This document shows positions 8,586 to 15,450 of a stretch of DNA of 26,511 nt, piece by piece. Each line of letters opens with the position of its first letter. Position 1 is the stretch's first letter. The position numbers and the translations under genes were made by a program. The notes beneath the pieces were generated by a model, which saw only the letters and a list, made by a program, of their open reading frames with translations, was not told the origin of the DNA and made no database searches. This stretch comes from an uncultured Clostridia bacterium (lineage in GTDB: Bacteria > Bacillota > Clostridia > Oscillospirales > CAG-272): the NCBI GenBank assembly GCA_946618395.1, contig CAMOLD010000006.1, forward strand, positions 1 to 26,511, given 5' to 3'.

Positions 8586-10502
8586 TCAATTTACGCCGGG
8601 GTTGGGGTGTTTCTTTTTTCTGGTGCAACGGAAGAACAACGCGCTCATTGGGGGAACGGTAATGCGAATGGCGTTCCCGTAGGAGCGGAGCAAACAGGGT
8701 TCGGTATGGAATTTGCCGGAGTTAACGATTCCTTCGCCGCCAAACTCTTTGCGGTCGGAGTTGAAAACCTCTTCATAGGTTCCGGCAAAGGGAACGGCAA
8801 GCAGGAAATCGTCGCGCCGGATGGGCAAAAAGTTGAGCAAGACAATGATTTCATGCCCGGCGGAATCTTTGCGGCGGTAGGAATAAATGCTCTGCTCGGC
8901 GTTGTCGGCGTCAATCCATTCAAAACCGCCCATCCAGTCGCCGTCCCGCTCCCAAAGGGCGGGGTTGGCAAGATAGAAATGATTGAGCGCGGCAACGTAG
9001 TTCTGGAAGGCGCCGTGCATGGGATAGTCCAAAAGGAACCATTCCAACTGCCCGGCAAAATCCCATTCGCGGAACTGCCCGATCTCCGAGCCCATAAAGA
9101 GGAGCTTTTTGCCCGGCGTCGTCATCATATAGGCAAGATAGGCGCGCGTGTTGGCAAATTTTTGCTCGTAGGGGCCGGGGGCGCGGTCAAGGAGCGATTT
9201 TTTGCCGTGCACCACTTCGTCATGCGAGACCGGAAGAATAAAACGCTCGGAATAGGCGTAGGTCAGGGGGAAGGTCAGCTTGTTGTGGTGGTAGGAGCGC
9301 CAAAGCGGATCTTCGCAAAGGTAGGCAAGACTGTCGTTCATCCAGCCCATATTCCATTTCAGCGTGAACCCAAGCCCGTCGCCGCCCATGTGGGTAATGT
9401 TTGCCCATGCGGTCGATTCCTCGGCAATGGATAGAACGTCGGGGTAGAGGTGGGAAAGGCGGTCGTTCAGCTTTTGGAAGAAGGCAATGGCTTCCAGGCA
9501 ACGGTTGTCGCCGTAACTGTTTGGGATCCATTCGCCCGGCTTTTTGTCGTAGTCCAGATAGAGCATCGAGGCAACGGCGTCCACGCGCAAACCGTCAATG
9601 TGGTAGGTGTCAATCCAGTAAACCGCGTTGGAGATGAGGAAGCTTTGAACCTCCTCGCGCCCAACGTCAAAGCGGCGCGTTCCCCAGCCGGCGTGTTCCA
9701 TGCGGTCGGCGCCCTGGTATTCGTAAAGCGGCTGACCGTCAAATTCATAAAGCCCGTGCGCGTCTTTGGGAAAATGCGCGGGCACCCAGTCCAAAATCAC
9801 GCCAAGCCCCGCCTCGTGGAGTTTGTCCACAAACTCCATCAAATCCTGCGGACTGCCGTAGCGCGAGGTGGGTGCATAGTAGCCGCAAATCTGATATCCC
9901 CAGGAGCCGTCAAAGGGGTATTCGGCAAGCGGCATCAGTTCCAGGTGGGTGTAGCCCATTTCTTTCAGGTAGGGCACAAGCTCGTCGGCAAGCTCGACAT
10001 AGGAAAGGAGAGACCCGTCCTCGTGCCGCTTCCAGGAGCCGGCGTGCAGCTCGTAAATATTCAGCGGTTGGCTCAAAACCGTTTCGCGGGTAAAATTCTT
10101 GGCGCGGTAGCGGAGCCAGCCGGTGTCGCGCCAGAGGTGTCCGCCCGTTTGCCAAACCACCGAGGCGGTCTCGGGCGGCAGTTGCGCACGGAATGCGTAG
10201 GGGTCGGCTTTATAGAGTTCTTTTTCCTTGTTGCGGATAAAGAATTTATAGCATTGTCCGTCCACGACCGAGGAGGAGGGAAGCAAAACTTCCCAAACGC
10301 CGCCGCTGGTCACGCGCTCCATGGGCGCGGCGGCAGGATCCCAGCCGTTAAAATCGCCAACCACCGAAACGGAGGTTGCATTGGGAGCCCAAACGCGGAA
10401 AATGATTTTGTCGCCTTCGCGGTGCACGCCGAGGTAATCGAACGCGCGGTAACTGTTGCCCTGATGGAAAAAATAGGGGGCTTGATCGTTTTGCCGAATC
10501 AT
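8586..10502 (-). CDS. glgB: 1,4-alpha-glucan branching enzyme (GH13)
   Basis: Branching enzyme (638 aa) cuts alpha-1,4 chains and reattaches them as alpha-1,6 branches. Order of domains: an N-terminal CBM48 (FRVWAPNATSVSVVGDFNGW, about residues 35-110), a GH13 TIM barrel with nucleophile Asp in GLRVDAV (about residue 308), acid Glu in IAEES (about 361), the VSHDEVVHGK third-carboxylate block, and a C-terminal beta domain. Length matches the short branching enzymes without the extra N1 domain. The frame is open to a TTG at 10529, but AAAGGAG lies between that codon and the ATG at 10502, so I use the ATG. First gene of the glg operon. Confidence 0.95.
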   Translation of the reverse strand: MIRQNDQAPYFFHQGNSYRAFDYLGVHREGDKIIFRVWAPNATSVSVVGDFNGWDPAAAPMERVTSGGVWEVLLPSSSVVDGQCYKFFIRNKEKELYKADPYAFRAQLPPETASVVWQTGGHLWRDTGWLRYRAKNFTRETVLSQPLNIYELHAGSWKRHEDGSLLSYVELADELVPYLKEMGYTHLELMPLAEYPFDGSWGYQICGYYAPTSRYGSPQDLMEFVDKLHEAGLGVILDWVPAHFPKDAHGLYEFDGQPLYEYQGADRMEHAGWGTRRFDVGREEVQSFLISNAVYWIDTYHIDGLRVDAVASMLYLDYDKKPGEWIPNSYGDNRCLEAIAFFQKLNDRLSHLYPDVLSIAEESTAWANITHMGGDGLGFTLKWNMGWMNDSLAYLCEDPLWRSYHHNKLTFPLTYAYSERFILPVSHDEVVHGKKSLLDRAPGPYEQKFANTRAYLAYMMTTPGKKLLFMGSEIGQFREWDFAGQLEWFLLDYPMHGAFQNYVAALNHFYLANPALWERDGDWMGGFEWIDADNAEQSIYSYRRKDSAGHEIIVLLNFLPIRRDDFLLAVPFAGTYEEVFNSDRKEFGGEGIVNSGKFHTEPCLLRSYGNAIRITVPPMSALFFRCTRKKKHPNPGVN

Positions 10503-10547
10503 GCGCCGTGGTCTCCTTTCCTGCTTCAATGATACTTTATCTATTCT

Positions 10548-10576
10548 ATATTATCATAATCTTATTGGCTTGTCAA
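10548..10576 (-). promoter_or_regulatory. Sigma-A promoter of the glg operon
   Basis: On the minus strand TTGACA (10576-10571), a 17-base spacer and TAATAT (10553-10548), preceded by TG for an extended -10. This is close to perfect consensus and sits about 45 bases before the glgB start. I see no inverted repeat operator overlapping it. Confidence 0.88.
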
Positions 10577-10662
10577 TCAGAAAAGGCGTTTTTTTCAAAG
10601 AAAAACGGTTGTTTTCTTATCTTTCCCGCCGCGCTCCGGTTTGATACGGCAACGCCGGGGTC

Positions 10663-10701
10663 AAAAAAGCGGGAGCGCCGCGGAAAACCGCGGCACTCCC
10701 G
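10663..10701 (-). terminator. Terminator of the rpsO-pnp-orf operon
   Basis: A GC-rich 14-position stem with one mismatch (10670-10683 with 10688-10701) and an AAAA loop on the plus strand is followed, in minus-strand direction, by GC and six Ts (10668-10663). It lies just behind the small unknown gene and before the glg promoter. Confidence 0.9.
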
Positions 10702-10709
10702 GAAGCGTT

Positions 10710-11042
10710 TTATTTTTTCTTCGCTTTCTTGTGTTTTGCATGAACGGCAAGAACCTCTGCCGCAACAATCATGGCGGCGGCAACGGCAAGCGTGCGCAAG
10801 GAACAGCCGCTTGTTTTTTGCACCTCAAAGGTGTCAATCGGTTCTTCGTCGGTCGGGTTTTGCAGAATTTCATAGCGAACGGTGGATGTTGCGCGGATAA
10901 ACGGGTTGCCGTTTGTCGCTTTCAAATCGTTCTTCAGGCGGGCAATCATTCCGCCGCAGGCACATTTTGCGTCGGCATAACGTTTGGAAAATTCCGCTTT
11001 TTCGGCAGTTTCTTCTTCGGTCAGAATGGTTTCTTCGTCCAT
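10710..11042 (-). CDS. Small unknown protein with C-terminal membrane anchor
   Basis: 110 aa, not recognised. The first 20 residues are acidic and helical, followed by a Cys-Ala-Cys-Gly-Gly stretch (C27, C29) and a mixed soluble part. A single hydrophobic Ala/Val/Ile-rich segment at about residues 84-101 then leads into a tail of seven basic residues (HAKHKKAKKK). No signal peptide is seen, so the predicted shape is a tail-anchored protein with a cytoplasmic N-domain. Start ATG at 11042 has AAGGAGG at ideal spacing, and codon use looks like its neighbours, so it is a real gene. It lies 45 bases behind pnp with no terminator between and a strong one after it. It therefore belongs to the rpsO-pnp transcript. 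A link to RNA decay is only positional. Confidence 0.85.
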   Translation of the reverse strand: MDEETILTEEETAEKAEFSKRYADAKCACGGMIARLKNDLKATNGNPFIRATSTVRYEILQNPTDEEPIDTFEVQKTSGCSLRTLAVAAAMIVAAEVLAVHAKHKKAKKK

Positions 11043-11087
11043 GGTGAAATCCTCCTTATTTCAATTTTCGGGCAAAACAAACGGGAA

Positions 11088-13202
11088 TCAGAGTGCGTCT
11101 TTAATCGAAAAGTCGGGTCTGCCCTTCTTGTCAAGCCCCATGTATTTGACTTTGACAACATCGCCCAGTTTGAGCACGTCCTCCACCTTTTCAATGCGGC
11201 GGGGAGCAATTTTGGAAATGTGAACCATGCCTTCCTTGCCGGGGGCATATTCCACAAAGCAACCAAATTCCTTAATGCCGGTCACCTTGCCGGTGTAAAC
11301 GGCACCAACTTCCGGCTCAAATACGATGGCGTCAATGCAAGCCTTTGCGGCGTCCGCCTGCTCGCTGTTCACAGCGGCAATGCGAATGGTTCCGTCGTCC
11401 TCAATGTCAATCTTTGCGCCGGTGTCGGCAACAATCTTCTGAATGACCGAGCCGCCCTTGCCGATGACCTCGCGGATCTTGTCGGGGTCAATCTTCATGG
11501 TGGTCATCTTAGGCGCATACTTGGAAACTTCGGGGCGCGGAGCGGGAATGGCTTTGAGCAGGACCTCGTCAATGATATAATCGCGGCCGATGTGCGTCAT
11601 TTCCAGCGCGCGGCGGATAATTTCGGGGGTCAGACCGTCAATTTTCAGGTCCATCTGAATCGAGGTAATGCCCTTGTGCGTTCCGGCAACCTTAAAGTCC
11701 ATGTCGCCGTAAAAGTCTTCCAGACCCTGAATATCCAGCATGGTGTCCCAGGAGCCGTCCTCAGCGGTGATCAGACCGCAGGAAATACCGGCAACCGGAG
11801 CCTTGATCGGAACGCCTGCGTCCATCAGCGCGAGAGTCGAGCCGCAAACCGAGCCCTGCGAGGTCGAACCGTTGGAAGAAACAACGTCCGAAACCAGGCG
11901 AATGGCATAGGGGAATTCCTCCTCGGAGGGAAGAACCGGAATCAGCGAGCGCTCTGCAAGTGCGCCGTGACCAATCTCGCGGCGTCCGGGGCTTCTGACC
12001 GGTTTTGCCTCGCCGGTGGAGAAACCGGGCATATTGTAATGGTGCATATAGCGTTTGGAAGTTTCGCTGTCAATGCCGTCCAGCATCTGCGCTTCGGAAA
12101 GGGTGCCGAGTGTTGCGGCGGTCAGAACCTGGGTCTGTCCGCGGGTAAAGAGTCCGGAACCGTGAACGCGGGGCAGAATGCCAACCTCACTTGCAAGCGG
12201 GCGGATCTGATCCATGCGGCGGCCGTCTACGCGCTTTTTGTCAACCAACAGCCAGCGGCGAACGATCTTCTTTTGAATTTTGTAGATCAATTCTTCCATC
12301 ATGCCGGGCAGGTCGGGATATTGCTCGGTGAACTTTTCCAGAATGGCGTCCTTAATGGGAACCATTCTCGCGTCGCGGATGTTCTTGTCATCGGTGTCCA
12401 GCGCGTTCATCACATCCTTTTCGCAGAAGGCGAAAATCGCGTCGAACATATCGTGATCCAGCTCGCAGGAAGGATAATCAAACTTGGGTTTGCCAACTTC
12501 GGCAATGATGCCGTTGATGAAGACGAGCAGGTCCTTGATGACCTCGTGCGCTTTCATAATGGCGGTAAACATGGTGTCGTCGTCCACCTGGTTTGCGCCG
12601 GCTTCAATCATGACAACCTTTTGCATTGAGGCGGCAACGGTCAGTTGCAGGTCGCTCTTCTTTTGTTGCTCGGCGTTGGGGTTGACAACGATCTCGCCGT
12701 CAACAAGGCCCATGAACACGCCGCCGATCGGGCCGTTCCACGGAATATCCGAAATGGAAAGGGCAATCGAAGCACCGATCATTGCGGTAATTTCGGGCGA
12801 GCAGTCGGGATCCACCGACATCACCGTCAAGGTCAGGGCAACGTCGTTGCGCAAATCCTTGGGGAAGAGCGGACGGATCGGGCGGTCGATGACGCGCGAA
12901 GTCAGAATTGCTTTTTCGCTGGGACGGCCTTCGCGTTTGAGGTAGCCGCCGGGGATCTTGCCGGCAGAATACATTCTTTCGTCAAAATCGACCGAAAGGG
13001 GCAAGAAGTCAATGCCGTCGCGGGGTTTTTCACTGGCGGTGGCGCAGCAAAGAACTGCGGTTTCACCGTAGCGGCAAAGGACCGAGCCGTTGGCAAGACC
13101 TGCCATTTTGCCGGTTTCAATCACCAGGGGGCGACCGGCGAGGGTATAGTTGAATACCCGGTAGTTTTTGAACTCCATAGGAGTGCTGATGGGATTGGAC
13201 AT
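11088..13202 (-). CDS. pnp: Polynucleotide phosphorylase
   Basis: 3'-5' phosphorolytic exoribonuclease (704 aa, normal length), a trimer in the RNA degradosome. Two RNase PH cores are joined by a helical linker. The second core has GRREIGHGALAERSL, SNGSTSQGSVCGSTLALMDAG-type catalytic sequence and the Asp-containing LEDFYGDMDFKVAGT. A KH domain (about 563-632, with GKGG loop) and an S1 domain (about 633-704, GxVTGIKEFGCFVEYAPGKEGMVHIS) complete it. Start ATG at 13202 follows CGGAGG with 8 bases of spacing. It lies behind rpsO as in most bacteria. Its leader holds a long hairpin described separately, suggesting translational self-control. Confidence 0.98.
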   Translation of the reverse strand: MSNPISTPMEFKNYRVFNYTLAGRPLVIETGKMAGLANGSVLCRYGETAVLCCATASEKPRDGIDFLPLSVDFDERMYSAGKIPGGYLKREGRPSEKAILTSRVIDRPIRPLFPKDLRNDVALTLTVMSVDPDCSPEITAMIGASIALSISDIPWNGPIGGVFMGLVDGEIVVNPNAEQQKKSDLQLTVAASMQKVVMIEAGANQVDDDTMFTAIMKAHEVIKDLLVFINGIIAEVGKPKFDYPSCELDHDMFDAIFAFCEKDVMNALDTDDKNIRDARMVPIKDAILEKFTEQYPDLPGMMEELIYKIQKKIVRRWLLVDKKRVDGRRMDQIRPLASEVGILPRVHGSGLFTRGQTQVLTAATLGTLSEAQMLDGIDSETSKRYMHHYNMPGFSTGEAKPVRSPGRREIGHGALAERSLIPVLPSEEEFPYAIRLVSDVVSSNGSTSQGSVCGSTLALMDAGVPIKAPVAGISCGLITAEDGSWDTMLDIQGLEDFYGDMDFKVAGTHKGITSIQMDLKIDGLTPEIIRRALEMTHIGRDYIIDEVLLKAIPAPRPEVSKYAPKMTTMKIDPDKIREVIGKGGSVIQKIVADTGAKIDIEDDGTIRIAAVNSEQADAAKACIDAIVFEPEVGAVYTGKVTGIKEFGCFVEYAPGKEGMVHISKIAPRRIEKVEDVLKLGDVVKVKYMGLDKKGRPDFSIKDAL

Positions 13203-13210
13203 TTGTTTTT

Positions 13211-13308
13211 CCTCCGTGTTTTTTTATTTTTTCCCGGAGGTTTAGCACTTAACCGGAACTCCGAGCAAAAAACGTTCGGGGCTTCGGGTAACTGCTAATC
13301 CTGCCGGG
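13211..13308 (-). promoter_or_regulatory. pnp leader: long hairpin with an anti-Shine-Dalgarno at its base
   Basis: Positions 13233-13266 pair with 13274-13308 over 34 positions, 27 of them Watson-Crick (for example CCCGG/CCGGG, TTAGCA/TGCTAA, CCGA/TCGG), with a 7-base loop and one bulge. The last arm in the transcript contains CCTCCG (13240-13235), the exact complement of the pnp ribosome binding site CGGAGG (13216-13211), 18 A-rich bases downstream. The anti-SD can pair either in the hairpin (SD free) or with the SD (translation blocked). Enterobacterial pnp is known to be self-controlled through an RNase III-cut leader duplex; a similar logic here is inference. Confidence 0.6.
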
Positions 13309-13361
13309 CAAAAGACTGTTTTTGGGGGTTCCTTTTTGAAAAAAGGCAATACATAGAGCAA

Positions 13362-13398
13362 GGAGCAAGGGCCGCGGCGTTCGCCCGACCCCTGCTCC
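13362..13398 (-). terminator. rpsO-pnp intercistronic hairpin (partial terminator or processing site)
   Basis: GGAGCA/TGCTCC closes a GC-rich stem of about 13 pairs just behind rpsO. The two non-Watson-Crick positions are G-U on the minus transcript but A-C on the plus strand, which supports an RNA structure on the gene strand. No T-run follows directly; the nearest is about 18 bases further on. It may protect the rpsO 3' end or be a processing site rather than a full stop. Confidence 0.55.
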
Positions 13399-13404
13399 AA
13401 TGCT

Positions 13405-13671
13405 TTACTTTCTCAAACCGAGTTTGGCAACAATGGCGCGGTAGCGCTCGATGTCCACCTTTTGGAGATAACCGAGAAGGCTTCTTCTTTGGCCGATCAT
13501 CTTTTGCAGACCGCGGCGGCTGTGGAAGTCCTTCTTGTTTGTCTTGAGGTGCTCGGTGAGATTGCTGATACGGGAGGTGAGAAGCGCAATTTGCACTTCG
13601 GGCGAGCCCGTATCGCCTTCATGAACGGCATACTGTTCAATCAGGGCTTGTTTCTCTTCCTTCATCATCAT
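13405..13671 (-). CDS. rpsO: Ribosomal protein S15
   Basis: Small-subunit protein S15 (88 aa, family norm 89) binds 16S rRNA in the central domain. The sequence is highly typical: KEEKQALIEQYAVHEGDTGS, then LLTSRISNLTEHLK, HSRRGLQKMIGQRRSLLGYL and the YRAIVAKLGLRK end. The frame is open further upstream to 13743, but the family starts just before KEEK. Three ATGs in a row occur at 13671, 13668 and 13665. The first has AAGGA seven bases ahead, so I use it. It is the first gene of the operon with pnp. Confidence 0.96.
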   Translation of the reverse strand: MMMKEEKQALIEQYAVHEGDTGSPEVQIALLTSRISNLTEHLKTNKKDFHSRRGLQKMIGQRRSLLGYLQKVDIERYRAIVAKLGLRK

Positions 13672-13781
13672 GACTGATTCCTTCACCTTTCTGAAGATTT
13701 TTGATGCGATTGACCCGGTGCGGCGGTGGGTGAAGACCTGCAAGGCAGGGCAAATCCGTCCGACTGCGTCATCGTCATGCA
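13672..13781 (-). promoter_or_regulatory. rpsO leader, candidate S15-responsive RNA
   Basis: About 110 bases of untranslated leader separate the promoter from rpsO. CTTCACC (13735-13729) is exactly complementary to GGTGAAG (13687-13681), which overlaps the rpsO ribosome binding site. The TGAAG part can instead pair with CTTCA (13696-13692) in a local hairpin whose loop holds AAAGG. A small CCTGC/GCAGG hairpin precedes both. S15 represses its own translation through leader RNA in several bacteria; that this leader does so is inference. Confidence 0.5.
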
Positions 13782-13787
13782 GAGTGT

Positions 13788-13816
13788 ATTATACCATAGG
13801 AAAACGATTTTGTAAA
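13788..13816 (-). promoter_or_regulatory. Sigma-A promoter of rpsO-pnp
   Basis: Minus strand TTTACA (13816-13811), 17-base spacer, TATAAT (13793-13788) with TGG directly before it (extended -10). It is the expected strong ribosomal protein promoter. Confidence 0.88.
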
Positions 13817-13879
13817 TAGTTTTTTCAATATTTTTTCCAAAAACAGGACTTTTTCAGGAAAATCATTCCCTTTTTTCGG

Positions 13880-13922
13880 GGGAAAAGAGAAAAATCCGGG
13901 CGTTTTCGGGGGTGACGCCCGG
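13880..13922 (-). terminator. Terminator behind the 150-aa helical protein
   Basis: 8-bp GC stem CCGGGCGT/ACGCCCGG (13896-13903 with 13915-13922) followed on the minus strand by ATTTTTCTCTTTTCC. It separates the upstream operon from the rpsO promoter. Confidence 0.82.
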
Positions 13923-13929
13923 AGATTTT

Positions 13930-14382
13930 TCATTTCAAAAAGGACTTGATGCGCTCCATCGTTTCTTCTTCGTAGTTGCAAACGTCGCGCGCAATGGTAA
14001 GAATATGGTCGGGAACGCCGGTGTTTTCCGCCTCGCGCAGGGCGCGCAAAAGGTTGCCAACGCCCATGGTGGTTCCTTCCAGAATCATTTGCGCAATGTG
14101 GGGCGCGGAGGGGTCGGTCAGGGTGTGCCAGAAGGTGCCCATTTTTGCCGAAAAGCGCGCAATGGGATTGATTTCCGAGGGGGTGATCCCGTGTTCGCGC
14201 ATCTCTTTGACAACGCGGGAGGAAAACGCCTCGTAAACCGATACCTCGGTGGTCATTTCGCTTTTCAGCTCCTCGTTTTTCACGTGCGGCAACAGGTCCA
14301 AAAGCGAGTCGGCGCACATGCGCACGTTGCGGTAGGTGCCCTCCAACAGTTCTTCTGCGGTTTTCGGTTTGGTTTCGGTCAT
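13930..14382 (-). CDS. Unknown 150-aa helical protein
   Basis: Not recognised with certainty. The sequence is almost wholly alpha-helical by eye, with no signal peptide or membrane segment, and heptad-like hydrophobic spacing over four helix-sized blocks (about 8-35, 40-63, 75-115, 120-150). This is reminiscent of ferritin-like or DUF2383-like four-helix bundles. A convincing pair of E-x-x-H di-iron motifs is not visible, so no metal role is claimed. Start ATG at 14382 has GAAAGGA upstream. It lies behind dnaI, but a terminator hairpin sits between them, only about 19 bases before its start codon. A dedicated promoter would have to lie inside the 3' end of dnaI. Confidence 0.85.
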   Translation of the reverse strand: MTETKPKTAEELLEGTYRNVRMCADSLLDLLPHVKNEELKSEMTTEVSVYEAFSSRVVKEMREHGITPSEINPIARFSAKMGTFWHTLTDPSAPHIAQMILEGTTMGVGNLLRALREAENTGVPDHILTIARDVCNYEEETMERIKSFLK

Positions 14383-14400
14383 GGTTGCTGTTTCCTTTCA

Positions 14401-14437
14401 ATAAAAAATGGATTCGTGAGTAGTGTTTCACGAATCC
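14401..14437 (-). terminator. Terminator or attenuator between dnaI and the 150-aa gene
   Basis: Perfect 10-bp stem GGATTCGTGA/TCACGAATCC (14410-14419 with 14428-14437), 8-base loop, then ATTTTTTAT on the minus strand. The T-run ends about 18 bases before the next start codon, leaving no room for a promoter between. Confidence 0.85.
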
Positions 14438-14457
14438 GTTTTTTCATGCGGCAAATC

Positions 14458-15432
14458 TCAATTTTTCTGTTGGCGGATGTCCCTGCCGCGGAAGAGGAGA
14501 ATGTTGTATTCGCCAAACAGGCGGCTGGCAATGCGGTCGGTGTAAATCTTGCTGATCTCCGCCGGCGGCAAATTGGTGCTGATGATGGTGGGAAGCTCCT
14601 GGTTCAGCCGGGTGTTGACAACATGGTAAAGGCAGGAGAGCGAAAACTGGTTCACCACCTCGGTCCCGAGATCGTCCAAAATCAAAAGGTCGCATTCGGT
14701 GTAGCGGGCAACGTTGGAGGTGTCGCCCTGCGCCACCCCGGTCCCGAAACGCAGCGTTTCAAAATCCGAGAGCATTCCAACGGCGCTGTTGTAAAGAACG
14801 TCGTATCCGCGCTCAATCACGCGGCGGGCAATGGCGGTGGAAATATGTGTTTTGCCAATGCCGGAGCCGCCAACCAGCAAAAGGTTTTTCGCGGTGGCGT
14901 TGGGCGAGCCGAATTCTTCGGCAAACTCTTTTGCGGCGGCAAGCACACGGCTCATTTCGGCGAAAATTTTGGGATCGTAGCGGTAGTAGTCCAGCGAGAA
15001 ATTCTCAAACGACTGCTTTTTCATCAGCCCCGAAAGCCCGGAGGACTGCATACCGATTTCCACCAGTCTGCGGCGCATACAGCCGCACATCTTGCCCTTG
15101 ACAAAGCCGACGTCCCGGCAAACGGGGCAATCGTATTTCGGGTCGTCGTAGTCGGCGGGAAAGCCGTTTTTCAAAAGCAGCGCGGCGCGCTTTTCCTGCA
15201 GGGCGTTGGTTTTTGCGCGCAACTCCTGCATTGCCGAGGGAATGTTTCCGCCGCGCATGGCGATTTGAAAAATCTCGGGTCCCAGCTTGGAAAGGGCGGC
15301 GTCCAGCGCGAGCACTTCGGGAATTGCGTCCTCCAGTTCCGCGCGGCGCTTTTCGGCCTCGGCTTCGGCTTGCATCGCTTTTTTTTCGTATTCTTCGCGC
15401 ACAAGGCGCAAATGATCCTGCCTATATGACAT
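14458..15432 (-). CDS. dnaI: DnaI/DnaC-type AAA+ replicative helicase loader
   Basis: 324 aa. An N-terminal charged, coiled-coil-like region (about 5-95) is followed by a Cys cluster C102-x2-C105...C116-x-C118 (zinc finger, as in Firmicutes DnaI) and an AAA+ domain. The domain has Walker A GGSGIGKT (K194) and Walker B LLILDD (249-254), then a sensor-like IISTNLP and DRIASRLFG. The family loads DnaB-type helicase during replication initiation and restart. Start ATG at 15432 has GAAAGGA upstream. It is 18 bases behind dnaD, its usual functional partner. It could be a DnaC-like ATPase of a mobile element in another setting, but the neighbours argue for the chromosomal loader. Confidence 0.9.
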   Translation of the reverse strand: MSYRQDHLRLVREEYEKKAMQAEAEAEKRRAELEDAIPEVLALDAALSKLGPEIFQIAMRGGNIPSAMQELRAKTNALQEKRAALLLKNGFPADYDDPKYDCPVCRDVGFVKGKMCGCMRRRLVEIGMQSSGLSGLMKKQSFENFSLDYYRYDPKIFAEMSRVLAAAKEFAEEFGSPNATAKNLLLVGGSGIGKTHISTAIARRVIERGYDVLYNSAVGMLSDFETLRFGTGVAQGDTSNVARYTECDLLILDDLGTEVVNQFSLSCLYHVVNTRLNQELPTIISTNLPPAEISKIYTDRIASRLFGEYNILLFRGRDIRQQKN

Positions 15433-15450
15433 TCTGCTGTTTCCTTTCGG

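Noticed and set aside
10503..10529. Longer glgB start at the TTG codon
   Set aside because: It would place AAAGGAG inside the coding region; the ATG at 10502 uses that site.
13329..13346. CCTTTTT...AAAAAGG palindrome between rpsO and pnp
   Set aside because: Short and AT-only; not followed by a T-run after a GC stem, so not called as a terminator.
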